DNA from: Rutidosis leptorrhynchoides
Taxonomy: Eukaryota > Streptophyta > Magnoliopsida > Asterales > Asteraceae
Assembly (NCBI RefSeq): GCF_046630445.1
Contig: NC_092334.1
Span: 190,780,501-190,844,500 of the forward strand
DNA length: 64,000 bases
Direction: 5' to 3'
Of this stretch, positions 12,390 through 24,870 are shown piece after piece; positions within the stretch are counted from its first letter, which is position 1; each line of letters begins with the position of its first letter. The position numbers were made by a program, and so were the translations under genes. The notes below the pieces were generated by a model. The model was not told the origin of the DNA, did no database searches, and saw nothing but the letters and a program-made list of their open reading frames with translations.

Positions 12390-15173
12390 TGAAATGTCCC
12401 GTTCTTATTGATTAAAAACGTTCCATATTAATTGATTTCGTTGCGAGGTTTTGACCTCTATATGAGACGTTTTTCAAAGACTGCATTCATTTTAAAACAA
12501 ACCATAACCTTTATTTCATCAATAAAGGTTTAAAAAGCTTTACGTAGATTATCAAATAATGATAATCTAAAATATCCTGTTTACACGCGACCATTACCTA
12601 ATGGTTTACAATACAAATATGTTACAACAAAATAAGTTTCTTGAATGCAGTTTTTACACAATATGATACAAGCATGGACTCCAAATCTCGTCCTTATTTA
12701 AGTATGCGACAGCGGAAGCTCTTAATAATCACCTGAGAATAAACATGCTTAAAACGTCAACAAAAATGTTGGTGAGTTATAGGTTTAATCTATATATTAT
12801 CAAATCATAATAATAGACCACAGGATTTCATATTTCAATACACATCCCATACATAGAGATAAAAATCATTCATATGGTGAACACCTGGTAACCGACATTA
12901 ACAAGATGCATATTTAATAATATCCCCATCATTCCGGGACACCCTTCGGATATGATATAAATTTCGAAGTACTAAAGCATCCGGTACTTTGGATGGGGTT
13001 TGTTAGAACCAATAGATCTATCTTTAGGATTCGCGTCAATTAGGGTGTCTGTTCCCAAATTCTTAGATTACCAGACTTAATAAAAAGGGGCATATTCGAT
13101 TTTGATAATTCAACCATAGAATGTAGTTTCACGTACTTGTGTCTATTTTGTAAATCATTTATAAAACCTGCATGTATTCTCATCCCAAAAATATTAGATT
13201 TTAAAAGTGGGACTATAACTCACTTTCACAGATTTTTTACTTCGTCGGGAAGTAAGACTTGGCCACTGGTCGATTCACGAACCTATAACAAATATGTTCA
13301 TATATATCAAAGTATGTTCAAAATATATTTACAACACTTTTAATACATTTTGATGTTTTAAGTTTATTAAGTCAGCTGTCCTCGTTAGTAACCTACAACT
13401 AGTTGTCCACAGTTAGATGTACAGAAATAAATCGATATATATTATCTTGAATCAATTCACGACCCAGTGTATACATATCTCAGTATTGATCACAACTCAA
13501 ACTATATATATTTTGGAATCAACCTCAACCCTGTATAGCTAACTCCAACATTCACATATAGAGTGTCTATGGTTGTTCCGAAATATATATAGATGTGTCG
13601 ACATGATAGGTCGAAACATTGTATACGTGTCTATGGTATCTCAAGATTACATAATATACAATACAAGTTGTTTAAGTTATGGTTGGAATAGAGTAGTTTT
13701 TACCAATTTTGTTTTGCTCGCCATTTCTTCGTTTCTAATCCGTTTTGAGTGATTTAAGCGGCCAAGATTTCGTATTGAACTTGAATTTATGAAACTAAAC
13801 AGAAAAGGTATAGGTTTATAGTCAGAAATACAAGTTACAAGTCATTTTTGAAAGAGGTAGTCATTTCCGTCGAAAGAACGACATCTTGATGACTGTTTTG
13901 AAAAACATACTTTCACTTTGAGTTTAACCATGATTTTTGGATATGGTTTCATGTTCATAAGAAAAATCATTTTCCCAGAAATATAGCTTTTAAATCAAAG
14001 TTTTTCATAGTTTTTAATTATCCAAACCAAAACAGCCCCCGGTTGTAACTACGACGGCGTAAATCCGGTTTTATGGTGTTTATCGTGTTTCCGGGTTTTA
14101 AATCATTAAGTTAGCATATCATATAGATATAGATCATGTGTATAGTTGATTTTAAAAGTGTAGTTAGAAGGATTAACTTTATTTGCGAACAAGTTTAGAA
14201 TTAACTAAACTATGTTCTAGTGATTACTAGTTTACCACTTCGAATATGATAGCTTTTTATGTATGAATCGAATGATGTTATGAACATCATTACTACCTTA
14301 AGTTCCTTGGATAAACCTACTGTAAAAGATAAAAATGGATCTAGCTTCAACGGATCCTTGGATGGCTCGAAGTTCTTGAAGCAGAATCATGACACGAAAA
14401 CAAGTTCAAGTAAGATCATCACTTAAAATAAGATTGTTATAGTTATAGAAATTGAACCAAAGTTTGAATATGATTATTACCTTGTATTAGAATGATAACC
14501 TACTGTAAGAAACAAAGATTTATTGAGGTTGGATGATCACCTTACAAGATTGGAAGTGAGCTAGCAAACTTGAAAGTATTCTTGATTTTATGTAACTAGA
14601 ACTTGTAGAATTTATGAAGAACACTTAGAACTTGAGAGAGATTAATTAGATGAAGAAAATTGAAGAATTAAAGTGTTTGTAGGTGTTTTTGGTCGTTGGT
14701 GTATGGATTAGATATAAAGGATATGTAATTTTGTTTTCATGTAAATAAGTCATGAATGATTACTCATATTTTTGTAATTTTATGAGATATTTCATGCTAG
14801 TTGCCAAATTATGGTTCCCACATGTGTTAGGTGACTCACATGGGCTACTAAGAGCTGATCATTGGAGTGTATATATCAATATTACATACATCTAAAAGCT
14901 GTGTATTGTACGAGTACGAATACGGGTGCATACGAGTAGAATTGTTGATGAAACTGAACGAGGATGTAATTGTAAGCATTTTTGTTAAGTAGAAGTATTT
15001 TGATAAGTGTCTTGAAGTCTTTCAAAAGTGTATGAATACATATTAAAACACTACATGTATATACATTTTAACTGAGTAGTTAAGTCATCGTTACTCGTTA
15101 CATGTAAGTGTTGTTTTGAGACCTTTAGGTTAACGATCTTGTTAAATGTTGTTAACCCAAAGTTTATAATATC
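12390..15173 (-). repeat. B 3' LTR, distal part
   Basis: This is the 3' (distal) 2,784 bp of B's 3' LTR, collinear with 49,098-51,93x of the 5' LTR. Together with 41,916-42,524 it gives 3,393 bp against 3,435 bp for the 5' LTR. Visible differences include small insertions in the 5' copy at about 50,401 and 51,375. No gene. The conserved stem-loop lies at 12,758-12,771. Confidence 0.9.
12758..12771 (-). other. Conserved LTR stem-loop (A:T closing pair)
   Basis: On the - strand CAACA-TTTT-TGTTG. It differs from the other elements by a matched double change at the loop-closing pair. The same sequence is at 49,466-49,479 in the 5' LTR. Confidence 0.7.
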
Positions 15174-17164
15174 TGATAATGCTAAAAACGAACATATATT
15201 TCATAGCATTATTCCTCAAGAAAGACAAGCTTTTAGTTACAATTTGTTCTATTTACAAGTGATATTCGTTTAAATAATAAAAGGTGAAGACAAAAGGCAG
15301 ATTCGACGAATTGAAGACGCAAACGACCAAAAAGCTCAAAAGTACAAAAGACAATCAAAGAGGTTCCAATTATTGATAAGAAACGTCTCGAAATTACAAG
15401 AGTACAAGATTCAAAACACAAAGTACAAGATATTAAATTGTACGCAAGGACGTTCAAAAATCCGGAACCGGGACTAGAGTCAACTCTCAACGCTCGACGC
15501 AACGGACTAAAAATTACAAGTCAACTATGCACATAAATATAATATAATATTTAAATAATTCTTATAATTATTTATATATTATAATAAATAATAAAAACCG
15601 TCGACAAGAAAGACTCCAAAGGGACTGAGCTGTAATTTCATTCTCCGCGACTCGCGGAGTTTGAAGAGTATTTCACCGCGAGTCGCGGAGCCCCAAAAGT
15701 CGAATTTTCCTATAAAAGCAACCGAATTCTGATCGCAAATCATCATTTTTTTTTCTCCTCATTCGTACGATATATTTATATTTATAATTTTAATTTTAAT
15801 TTTAATTTTAATTATAATTCTAATAATAAGGGTATGTTAGCGAATATTGTAAGGGTGTAAGTCGAAATTCTGTCCGTGTAACGCTACGCTATTTTTAATC
15901 ATTGTAAGTTATGTTCAACCTTTTTACATTAATGTCTCGTAGCTAAGTTATTATTATGCTTATTTAAAACGAAGTAATCATGATGTTGGGCTAATTACTA
16001 AAATTGGGTAATTGGGCTTTGTACCATAATTGGGGTTTGGACAAAAGAACGACACTTGTGAAAATTAGACTATGGGCTATTAATGGGCTTTATATTTGTT
16101 TAACTAAATGATAGTTTGTTAATGTTAATATAAAGATTTACAATTTGGCGTCCCTATAAATTACCATATACACTCGATCGGACACAATGGGCGGGGTATT
16201 TATACCAACGAATAATCGTTCATTTAACCGGACACTGGAATGGATTAATAGCCACTAGAATAATTAAAACAGGGGTGAAATTATGTACAAGGACACTTGG
16301 TATAATTGATAACAAAATATTAAAACCTTGGGTTACACTCAGTCGACATCCTGGTGTAATTATTAAACAAAGTATTAAAATCTTGTTACAGTTTAAGTCC
16401 CCAATTAGTTGGAATATTTAACTTCGGGTATAAGGATAATTTGACGAGGACACTCGCATTTTATATTTATGACTGATGGACTGTTATGGACAAAAACCAG
16501 ACGGACATATTAAATAATCCAGGACAAAGGACAATTAACCCATGGGCATAAAAGAAAAATCAACACGTCAAACATAATGATTACGGAAGTTTAAATAAGC
16601 ATAATTCTTTTATTTCATATTTAATTTCCTTTATTTTATATTTAATTGCACTTCTAAATATCGCATTTTTATTATTATTGTATTTAATTGCACTTTTAAT
16701 TATCGTACTTTTTAATTATCGCAAGTTTATTTTATCGGACTTTTATTATTCGCAATTTCATTATCGTTATTTACTTTATGCTTTAATTTAAGTCTTGTAT
16801 TCATTTTTAATATTTTACATTTGGTTTTAACTGCGACTAAAGTTTTAAAATCGACAAACCGGTCATTAAACGGTAAAAACCCCCTTTATAATAATAATTT
16901 TACTTATATATATATATTTGTATTTTTATAAAAGTAAACTAATATAGCGTTAAGCTTTGTTTAAAGATTTTCCATGTGGAACGAACCGGACTTACTAAAA
17001 ACTACACTACTGTACGATTAGGTACACTGCCTATAAGTGTTGTAGCAAGGTTTAAGTATATCCATTCTATAAATAAATAAATATCTTGTGTAAAATTGTA
17101 TCGTATTTAATAGTATTTCCTGCAAAAATTTAATAGTATTTTATACCACTCCGCTACCGCATCA
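15174..17164 (+). repeat. Athila 5' LTR (1,991 bp)
   Basis: Starts TGATAATGC and ends CCGCTACCGCATCA. It is nearly identical to the 3' LTR. The clear differences are about 20 bases near 15,622-15,642 absent from the 3' copy, and a shorter (TA)n tract at 16,908-16,917. It contains a TATA box and GC-rich dyads, but no gene. Confidence 0.95.
15643..15718 (+). promoter_or_regulatory. Athila LTR core promoter: GC dyad pair plus TATA box
   Basis: CTCCGCGACTCGCGGAG (15,643-15,659) is an odd-length palindrome. Its partner CACCGCGAGTCGCGGAG (15,674-15,690) carries the same core in inverse orientation, 14 bases on. A strong TATA box TATAAAAG follows at 15,711-15,718, placing transcription start near 15,740. 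The 3' LTR repeats this at 40,375-40,391, 40,406-40,422 and 40,443-40,450. The promoter role is inferred from the TATA box and the dyad position. Confidence 0.65.
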
Positions 17165-17172
17165 AGTATTTT

Positions 17173-17190
17173 TGGCGCCGCTGCCGGGGA
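17173..17190 (+). other. Athila primer-binding site (tRNA-Asp type)
   Basis: TGGCGCCGCTGCCGGGGA, eight bases after the LTR end. It matches the tRNA-Asp 3'-end complement used by Athila elements, with C for T at one position. Confidence 0.9.
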
Positions 17191-18679
17191 TTTTTCTAAA
17201 CGTCGGAAGCGCAACGCTAATATATAAAAAAAAAAGAGAGATTTTTAGTTTACTTCTATTAAAAGTCGCTTTTGTAAAAATACGTTTTAAATATTCGAAA
17301 ATATAAAAAGACAAACAAAAATATAAGTATTTTTAAGATTTTGTTAAATATTTAAGTTTTATAAAGTTTCTTTATTTTTATTTTATAACAACATAAGTTT
17401 TATTTAAGTATTTTGTTTTTATTTAAAAACATAAAAAATATATATATATAAATCTAGTTTTAAGCATTTTATTTATTAAAATTATAAAGTAGTTCTATTT
17501 TATTTAAGTTTTTTAAAATATAAGTTTTTATACACATATTTTTTTTTTAACAGAAAAAATTAAAAATAGAAAAAAAATATAAATAAAGAAAAACGCGTCG
17601 AATTTAAATAACCTGTCAGCTGAATTTTGGAACCCCGCGACTCGCGGGGTTTGAAGCTTTGAATACCGCAAGTCGCGGAGCTGCTCTGACACGCTGACAG
17701 AACCCTAATTTCACATTAATTACGGATTATATTATAATTATTAATATAAAACCCTAATTAGGTTTTAATTAATTATTAATTTTAGTTTTTATTATTATTT
17801 TGTTTAATTAGTTTAATTAAAATATTAAATTAATAGTTTTATTAAATAAATAATATAAAAATAATATTTTTATAAAAATTGTACTTTTTACAACTTTTTG
17901 TATATTTTTATATTTTGTCCCTTTTTAATCGTTGTAGCATAATATTTGTATTTTTAGCTCATATTTAGTTTTAAACTTAGTTTTTGCTATAGTTATTTTT
18001 ACTCCTATATTTTTAGGCTTTGCCGTAAAATTCCTTAAGTGCTTTTTCTTTAGACTAAGATTTAGGTGCTTTAGAATTTTGCGACGCCTTTTTAAGTTTT
18101 AGTTTCTTTTTAAGTTATTTCCATTTGGGATTTAGTTTTTCCTGTAAGCTTTAATATTTTTATATGACTTTTACCTATGTATCAATTATCATTCCAATTA
18201 GTAATTTCAATTTGCGATTATAATTTTAAGTTACTTGTAGTAATAAGGTTAGGTTAGTCAAGTATTTTTAAGTTTTATAAGTTTCTTTTATTTTTTCGTC
18301 ACCTTTTATTTTTCAACCATTTTTCTTTTTCGACCTTTTTCGACGAACTCTTTTTCTTTCTTATTTCTCGCTATTCTAGTTTTAGGACATAGATTTTTAT
18401 TCTACTTCTTATCTAAATTTCTTAAAATTACGAAAATTTATTTTGAGTGGTTAAATTGATAGACATCAAAATTTTCTGGTTCGTAGTAATAGTTGGATTT
18501 GTACGTGGACCGGGTTATTGGAGCCAAACAGTCCTCAATTATATTGAGACCAAACGAATCCTGCCCCTCTGCTGCATCTTTTGGCTATTCGAAACGTGGG
18601 CAAAATCAGAAAAGTCTATTGATTGGATAACTTATTATAATTTTTCTTTCCTTTTTAAAACTAATAGGATATTCAGTGA
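17191..18679 (+). other. Athila leader, with an internal GC dyad pair
   Basis: A 1.5-kb A/T-rich untranslated leader. It contains CCCCGCGACTCGCGGGG (17,633-17,649) with an inverse partner at 17,666-17,680, the same cassette as in the LTR promoter. Segments 18,290-18,680 are shared with fragment D. A short frame at 18,447-18,728 overlaps the gag start and looks like chance. Confidence 0.6.
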
Positions 18680-21600
18680 ATGCACCGAGCAAGACGTTCA
18701 CCACCTTTTGTACGTTCACCACCTGTAACTAGATCAAGACATTTAGCAAATATAACCGCCGTTGACTTTTCTTTAGAATCGTCATCCAGTAGACCAAGTA
18801 CTTCAGTTCAAATTTCCGATAATCCATTTTTTGAACCCGACCTCACAATTGAGAATCCGGAAAATATTCAGGAACGGTTCGTAGATCCTGAACCATTAAA
18901 CTTTCCTCCGGAGCCACCAATCATTCAAACAGAGATTGTTGAGGAACGAACCATTAAATCAGAATCATCTAGTGATACCGATTCAACAAATTCAATTATG
19001 GAGAATCTGGAACCTTTAAGTATGGAAGACCGAATGAGAGCTAAACGCACTGGCCAAGGTCACGCAATTACTCATCCAGACATTAATGCGCCAGATTATG
19101 AAATCAAAGGACAAATTCTACACATGGTGACTAATCAATGCCAATTTAGTGGTGCGTCGAAGGAAGATCCAAATGAACATCTACGTACCTTTAATAGGAT
19201 CTGCACACTATTTAAAATCCGAGAAGTGGAGGATGAACAGATATATCTCATGTTATTTCCCTGGACTTTAAAGGGAGAAGCCAAAGATTGGTTGGAATCG
19301 TTACCTGAAGGGGCGATCGATACATGGGACATTTTAGTTGACAAATTTCTTAAACAATTCTTTCCTGCATCTAAAGCCGTAAGACTTCAAGCAGAAATTG
19401 TTACGTTCACACAGAAACCAAATGAAACTCTATATGAGGCGTGGACTAGATATGGAAAGTTGTTAAGAGGATGTCCGCAACATGGTTTAGACACCTGTCA
19501 AATAGTACAAATATTCTACCAAGGATGCGACATCACTACAAGAAAAGACATAGATATAGCAGCTGGTGGTTCTATTATGAAGAAAACCAAAACTGATGCT
19601 TACAAAATTATTGATAATACTGCTTCCCACTCACATGAGTGGCACCAAGAAAAAGACATCGTTAGATCATCTAAAGCAGCTAGAGCCGATTCTAGCCATG
19701 ACTTAGATTCCATTTCCGCAAAAATAGATGCTGTGGAGAGACGAATGGAAAAGATGACTAAAGATATTCACTCAATACGAATTAGTTGTGAGCAGTGTGG
19801 AGGACCACATTTGAAAAAAGATTGTCTCAGTATTGAATTAACAATGGAACAAAGAGAGAATATTTCATACATAAACCAAAGGCCTGGAAATAATTATCAG
19901 AATAATTATCAACCGCCAAGACCGATTTACAATCAAAACCAGAATTATAACCGAAATATTCCATACAACAACCAACAAGGTCCTAGCAATCAACAAGTAT
20001 CCAATAATACTTACAACCAGCAAAGACCTAATTTTCAAAACAAACCACCACAACAAACCGATGATAAAAAGCCGAATTTAGAAGATATGATGACGAAGCT
20101 AGTTGAAACTCAAACGCAGTTTTTCACATCTCAAAAACAAACCAATGAACAAAATGCTCAAGCATTTAGAAATCAACAAGCTTCTATTCAAAATCTGGAA
20201 CAAGAAGTGAGTAACCTAGCAAGGTTAATAGGTGAAAGAAAACCGGGAAGTCTACCTAGTGATACAAATGCTAACCCCCGGAGTGAAACAGCTAAAGCCA
20301 TTACCACAAGAAGTGGCACAACACTTAAACCACCTGAAATACCTGTAACTTCTGATGAAGCCATTCCTACTCCACAAGAACCACAACCTGATCAAGATAA
20401 GGAAAAAGAACCGGTAGTTGAAAAGGTTAATGAAGATAACACAGTTAAGGATAAACCTTATGTTAAACCATACCAACCACCACTTCCTTACCCGAGTAAA
20501 ATGAAGAAAGAGAAACTTGAAGCCGAGCAATCCAAATTCTTGGATATGTTTAAACAGATAAATGTAAATCTTCCTTTCATTGATGTGATTTCAGGAATGC
20601 CTAGATATGCTAAATTCTTGAAAGATCTAATTTCAAATAGAAAGAAAATGGAAGAACTCTCGGCTGTTACTATGAATGCTAATTGTTCAGCAGTGCTGTT
20701 GAATAAGATACCAGAAAAATTATCTGATCCAGGAAGTTTCACAATTCCATGTTTTCTGGGTAGTCTTAGTTCAATAGAAGCATTGGCAGACTTAGGTGCT
20801 AGTATAAATCTAATGCCGTATTCACTATACACTAAACTAGACCTTGGAGAATTGAAACCAACCAGAATAAGCATACAACTAGCCGATAGATCAATAAAAT
20901 ATCCTAGAGGGATAATGGAGAACATGCTAGTTAAAGTTGGTACTTTAGTATTTCCAGTAGATTTTGTTGTTTTGGACATGGAAGAAGATTCTCAAGTTCC
21001 TCTCATATTAGGAAGACCATTTTTAAACACGGCTAAAGCAATGATAGACGTGTTCGGTAAGAAACTGACCCTAAGTATAGAGGATGAGAGTGTTACCTTT
21101 TCAGTTGATAGAGCAATGCAACAACCACAATCTGCAGGTGATACATGTTATTATATTCAAACTATAGATGCACATGCAGAATTATTAGAAGAATTTCCAG
21201 AATTACAAGGAACAGGAGAATGTTCTTTAGGAAAAGGTAATGAACCAATTGATGAAGCTGAAATGTTAGCTACACTTATAGCTAATGGATATGAACCAAC
21301 AACAGAAGAAATTCAAATGCTAAAAGAAGAAGACAGATATCGATACAAATCATCGATAGAAGAACCTCCGAAATTAGAGTTAAAGCCACTTCCAAACCAT
21401 TTGGAATACGCTTATTTACATGGTGAATCTGAATTACCTGTAATAATATCGTCTTCTCTTACTGAAAATGAGAAATCACAACTCATTTCTGTGTTGAAAG
21501 CTCATAAACCAGCCATTGCATGGAAGATTCATGATATTAAAGGAATAAGTCCTTCGTATTGCACACATAAAATCTTTATGGAAGAAGGTCATAAAACGTA

Positions 21601-24283
21601 TGTGCAACGCCAACGAAGACTAAATCCTAATATGCAAGATGTAGTTAAGAAAGAGATTATTAAACTGCTAGATGCAGGTTTGATATATCCAATTTCTGAT
21701 AGTCCATGGGTAAGCCAAGTTCAATGCGTGCCGAAGAAGGGTGGCATGACTGTCATTACAAATGAGAAAAATGAGCTTATTCCTACTAGGACTGTAGCAG
21801 GATGGCGTGTATGTATTGATTATAGAAAATTAAATGACGCCACCAGAAAAGATCACTTTCCCTTACCTTTCATAGATCAAATGTTGGAAAGATTAGCCGA
21901 AAATAGTTACTATTGTTTTCTAGATGAATTTTCCGGATATTTTCAAATTCCAATAGCACCCGAGGACCAAGAGAAAACCACATTCACGTGCCCTTATGGT
22001 ACTTTTGCTTACAAACGCATGCCATTTAGACTTTGCAACGCCCCTGCAACCTTTCAAAGGTGTATGATGGCGATTTTTCACGACATGATAGAAGAATGCA
22101 TGGAAGTATTCATGGATGACTTTTCAGTCTTTGGTGATACATTTAAATCATGTCTAGTTAATCTGGAACGAATGCTAATTAGATGTGAACAATCAAATCT
22201 AGTTCTTAATTGGGAGAAATGCCATTTCATGGTTAAAGAAGGCATCGTTCTTGGACATAAAATTTCAAAAGAAGGAATTGAAGTGGATAGAGCTAAAGTA
22301 GATGTAATTGCTAAACTTCCACATCCCACCAATGTTAGAGGAGTTAGGAGTTTTCTAGGGCATGCCGGTTTTTACCGACGTTTCATAAAAGATTTTTCTA
22401 AAATTGCCACTCCTATGAATAAACTCCTAGAAAAGGATGCGCCATTCATCTTTTCAGATGAGTGTATCAAATCTTTTAATATTCTTAAAGAGAAACTCAC
22501 TAATGCGCCGATCATGATAACACCAAATTGGAATCTACCATTTGAACTAATGTGCGATGCAAGTGATTTTGTAATGGGAGCCGTTTTAGGACAAAGGATT
22601 GAAAAATGATTTCAACCTATATATTATGCTAGTAAGACATTACAAGGAGCACAAACGAACTATACAACTACTGAAAAAGAACTCCTTGCTATTGTCTTTG
22701 CTTTTGACAAATTTCGATCATATCTCGTTCTAGCAAAAACGGTGGTCTATACCGACCATTCTGCTCTTAGATACCTATTTTCAAAACAAGATGCTAAACC
22801 AAGATTAATCCGTTGGATCTTACTCTTACAAGAGTTTGATATTGAAATCCGAGATAAAAGAGGAGCAGAAAATCTCGCCGCTGATCATCTTTCTCGTCTT
22901 GAAAATCCCGAATTAGAAGTTCTAAATGAATCAGCCATACAAGACAACTTTCCTGATGAATATCTATTGAAAATAGATTATAAAGAAATCCCATGGTTTG
23001 CAGACTATGCAAACTACTTAGTTTGTGGATTCCTTGAAAAAGGATTATCGTACCAAAGACGAAAGAAATTCTTCAGTGATATAAAACACTATTTTTGGGA
23101 AGATCCACATCTGTTTAAAAGTTGTCCCGATGGAATAATACACCGATGTGTATTTGGAGATGAAGCTAGTAAAATATTAAACCATTGTCACACAGGACCA
23201 ACAGGAGGGCATTATGGGCCTCAACTAACAGCAAGAAAAGTTTATTATGCTGGATTCTATTGGCCTACAATTTACAAAGACGCACACCTTCTTTGCAAAT
23301 CCTGTGATGCATGTCAAAGGGCCAGAAAAATAAGTCAACGTGATGAAATGCTACAAAATGTCATCCAAGTATGTGAAGTATTTGACATTTGGGGTATTTA
23401 CTTTATGGGTCCATTTCCAAAATCTCATAATAATCTATATATACTTGTAGCCATTGATTATGTATCTAAATGGGCGGAAGCACAAGCTCTCCCAACTAAC
23501 GATGCACGAGTTGTAGTCAACTTTTTAAAACGTCTTTTTGCAAGGTTTGGAACACCGAAAGCTTTAATAAGTGATCGGGGTACTCATTTCTGTAATAATC
23601 AACTTGAGAAAGTTCTTAAAAGATATGGAGTAACTCATAAAATCTCCACCGCATATCATCCACAAACAAGTGGACAAGTTGAAAATACCAATCGAGCCTT
23701 AAAACGTATTCTAGAGAAAACCGTAGGATCAAATCCGAAGGAATGGTCCATTAAATTGGAGGATGCACTCTGGGCTTTTAGAACAGCCTACAAAACTCCA
23801 ATTGGAACCACACCTTTTAGACTTGTTTATGGAAAAGCATGTCATCTTCCAGTAGAAATTGAACACAAAGCATTTTGGGCTTTGAAAACATGTAATCTTG
23901 ATTTACATGAAGCCGGACGTCTACGATTAAGTCAACTAAACGAATTAGACGAATTAAGACATGAAGCATACGAAAATTCGTTAATCTATAAAGAAAGAAT
24001 GAAGAAATGGCATGATAAAAGAATCAGAAGTTCAAAAGAATTTAAAGAAGGAGACAGAGTTCTTCTTTTCAATTCACGATTCAAGCTATTTCCTGGAAAA
24101 TTGAAATCAAGATGGTCTGGACCATTCATAGTCAAAAGAGTTTTCCCATACGGAATGATAGAATTAATAAATTCAAATGGGATTGAATTCAAAGTTAATG
24201 GTCACAGAGTTAAACATTACATACATGGTCCGATGGAAGTCGACAACGAAGTTAATCACAATTTCGACACCACAGCTAACTAA
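18680..24283 (+). pseudogene. gag-pol: Athila gag-pol polyprotein, one in-frame stop
   Basis: A single frame of 1,868 codons with one TGA at 22,607-22,609, at the RT/RNase H boundary. Domains in order: Gag core (about residues 150-260), zinc knuckle CEQCGGPHLKKDC (about 370-382), Athila-type protease with DLGASINLMP (about 700), RT with FMDD (Asp pair at 22,115-22,120), RNase H (about 22,610-22,900), integrase with zinc finger (about 23,160-23,320) and catalytic core. Damage beyond the stop: the first integrase Asp is Tyr (GIYFMGP, codon 23,399-23,401), and two conserved RT glycines are changed (LDEFSGY at 21,926; MPFRLCN at 22,028). The length fits an intact Athila polyprotein. The product would make virus-like particles and integrate cDNA, but this copy cannot do so. 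Confidence 0.93.
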
Positions 24284-24453
24284 GTGTGGGGAGAATCAAG
24301 TCTTTAAAGGATAATATGTATTTCTGTTAGAGTTAGATTGTCTGTTTTCGTGTAGTTCTCGAAAATGGAACCCGAATGGTCTTTCCCTAGCAGACCCTAA
24401 AGAACTAGTCTTCTCCCCCCATTCTGAATTTTTTTTTTTTAGGTTTTTACAAA
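24284..24453 (+). promoter_or_regulatory. PPT-like tract and candidate 3' splice acceptor
   Basis: AAGTGTGGGGAGA just after the gag-pol stop resembles the true polypurine tract at 39,908. A T-run of about 14 ends in AG at 24,441-24,442, 11 bases before the next ATG. That is a good plant splice acceptor, so the downstream ORF may be expressed from a spliced subgenomic RNA. The donor is not identified. Confidence 0.4.
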
Positions 24454-24870
24454 ATGAAGACTGCCTGTGAACTAAACCATGGTCTAATACTACACGCTTT
24501 GATCACTAAACGTAATAAAGACATACTACCGAGTGAATTAGTATCAGTAATCAGAGAAAGAATGGACGGAGTTAGAAAAGAATCCAGATGCGAAGATAAT
24601 AAATTACAATTTGGTAAAGAAAAATCAAAATCCGCAGCGAAAAGAAGAGCACGACACCTAGAAAGATGTCACAAATGCGGAAAATGGTCACATGGAGGTA
24701 AATGTTCAAATAATCAAACCTATTCAAATACTGAATTTGTTACTTTATGCATAGACGGACCGTTCATATGTTTAGAAGAAAAGACACTGAATGCTCGAGG
24801 TTACGCCTATGTAGCCATGGAAAACCAATTAAACCGACTATCTTATGAATGGGATAGATCATATAACTAA
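24454..24870 (+). CDS. Small basic zinc-knuckle protein of Athila
   Basis: An intact ORF of 138 residues between gag-pol and the ATHILA ORF-1-type gene. Residues 56-71 are strongly basic (KSKSAAKRRARHLER), followed by C72-x2-C75-x4-H80-x3-C84 (CHKCGKWSHGGKC), a retroviral-type knuckle with one residue fewer before the last Cys. No signal peptide or membrane segment is seen. The ATG follows a likely splice acceptor. RNA or DNA binding, perhaps nucleocapsid-like, is an inference from the knuckle and basic patch. It is unbroken although gag-pol has a stop. I know no named family for it. Confidence 0.55.
   Translation: MKTACELNHGLILHALITKRNKDILPSELVSVIRERMDGVRKESRCEDNKLQFGKEKSKSAAKRRARHLERCHKCGKWSHGGKCSNNQTYSNTEFVTLCIDGPFICLEEKTLNARGYAYVAMENQLNRLSYEWDRSYN

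Noticed and set aside
18447..18728. 93-codon frame overlapping the Athila gag start
   Set aside because: It lies in the leader, in a different frame from gag, with no motif. The homologous stretch of D does not keep it.
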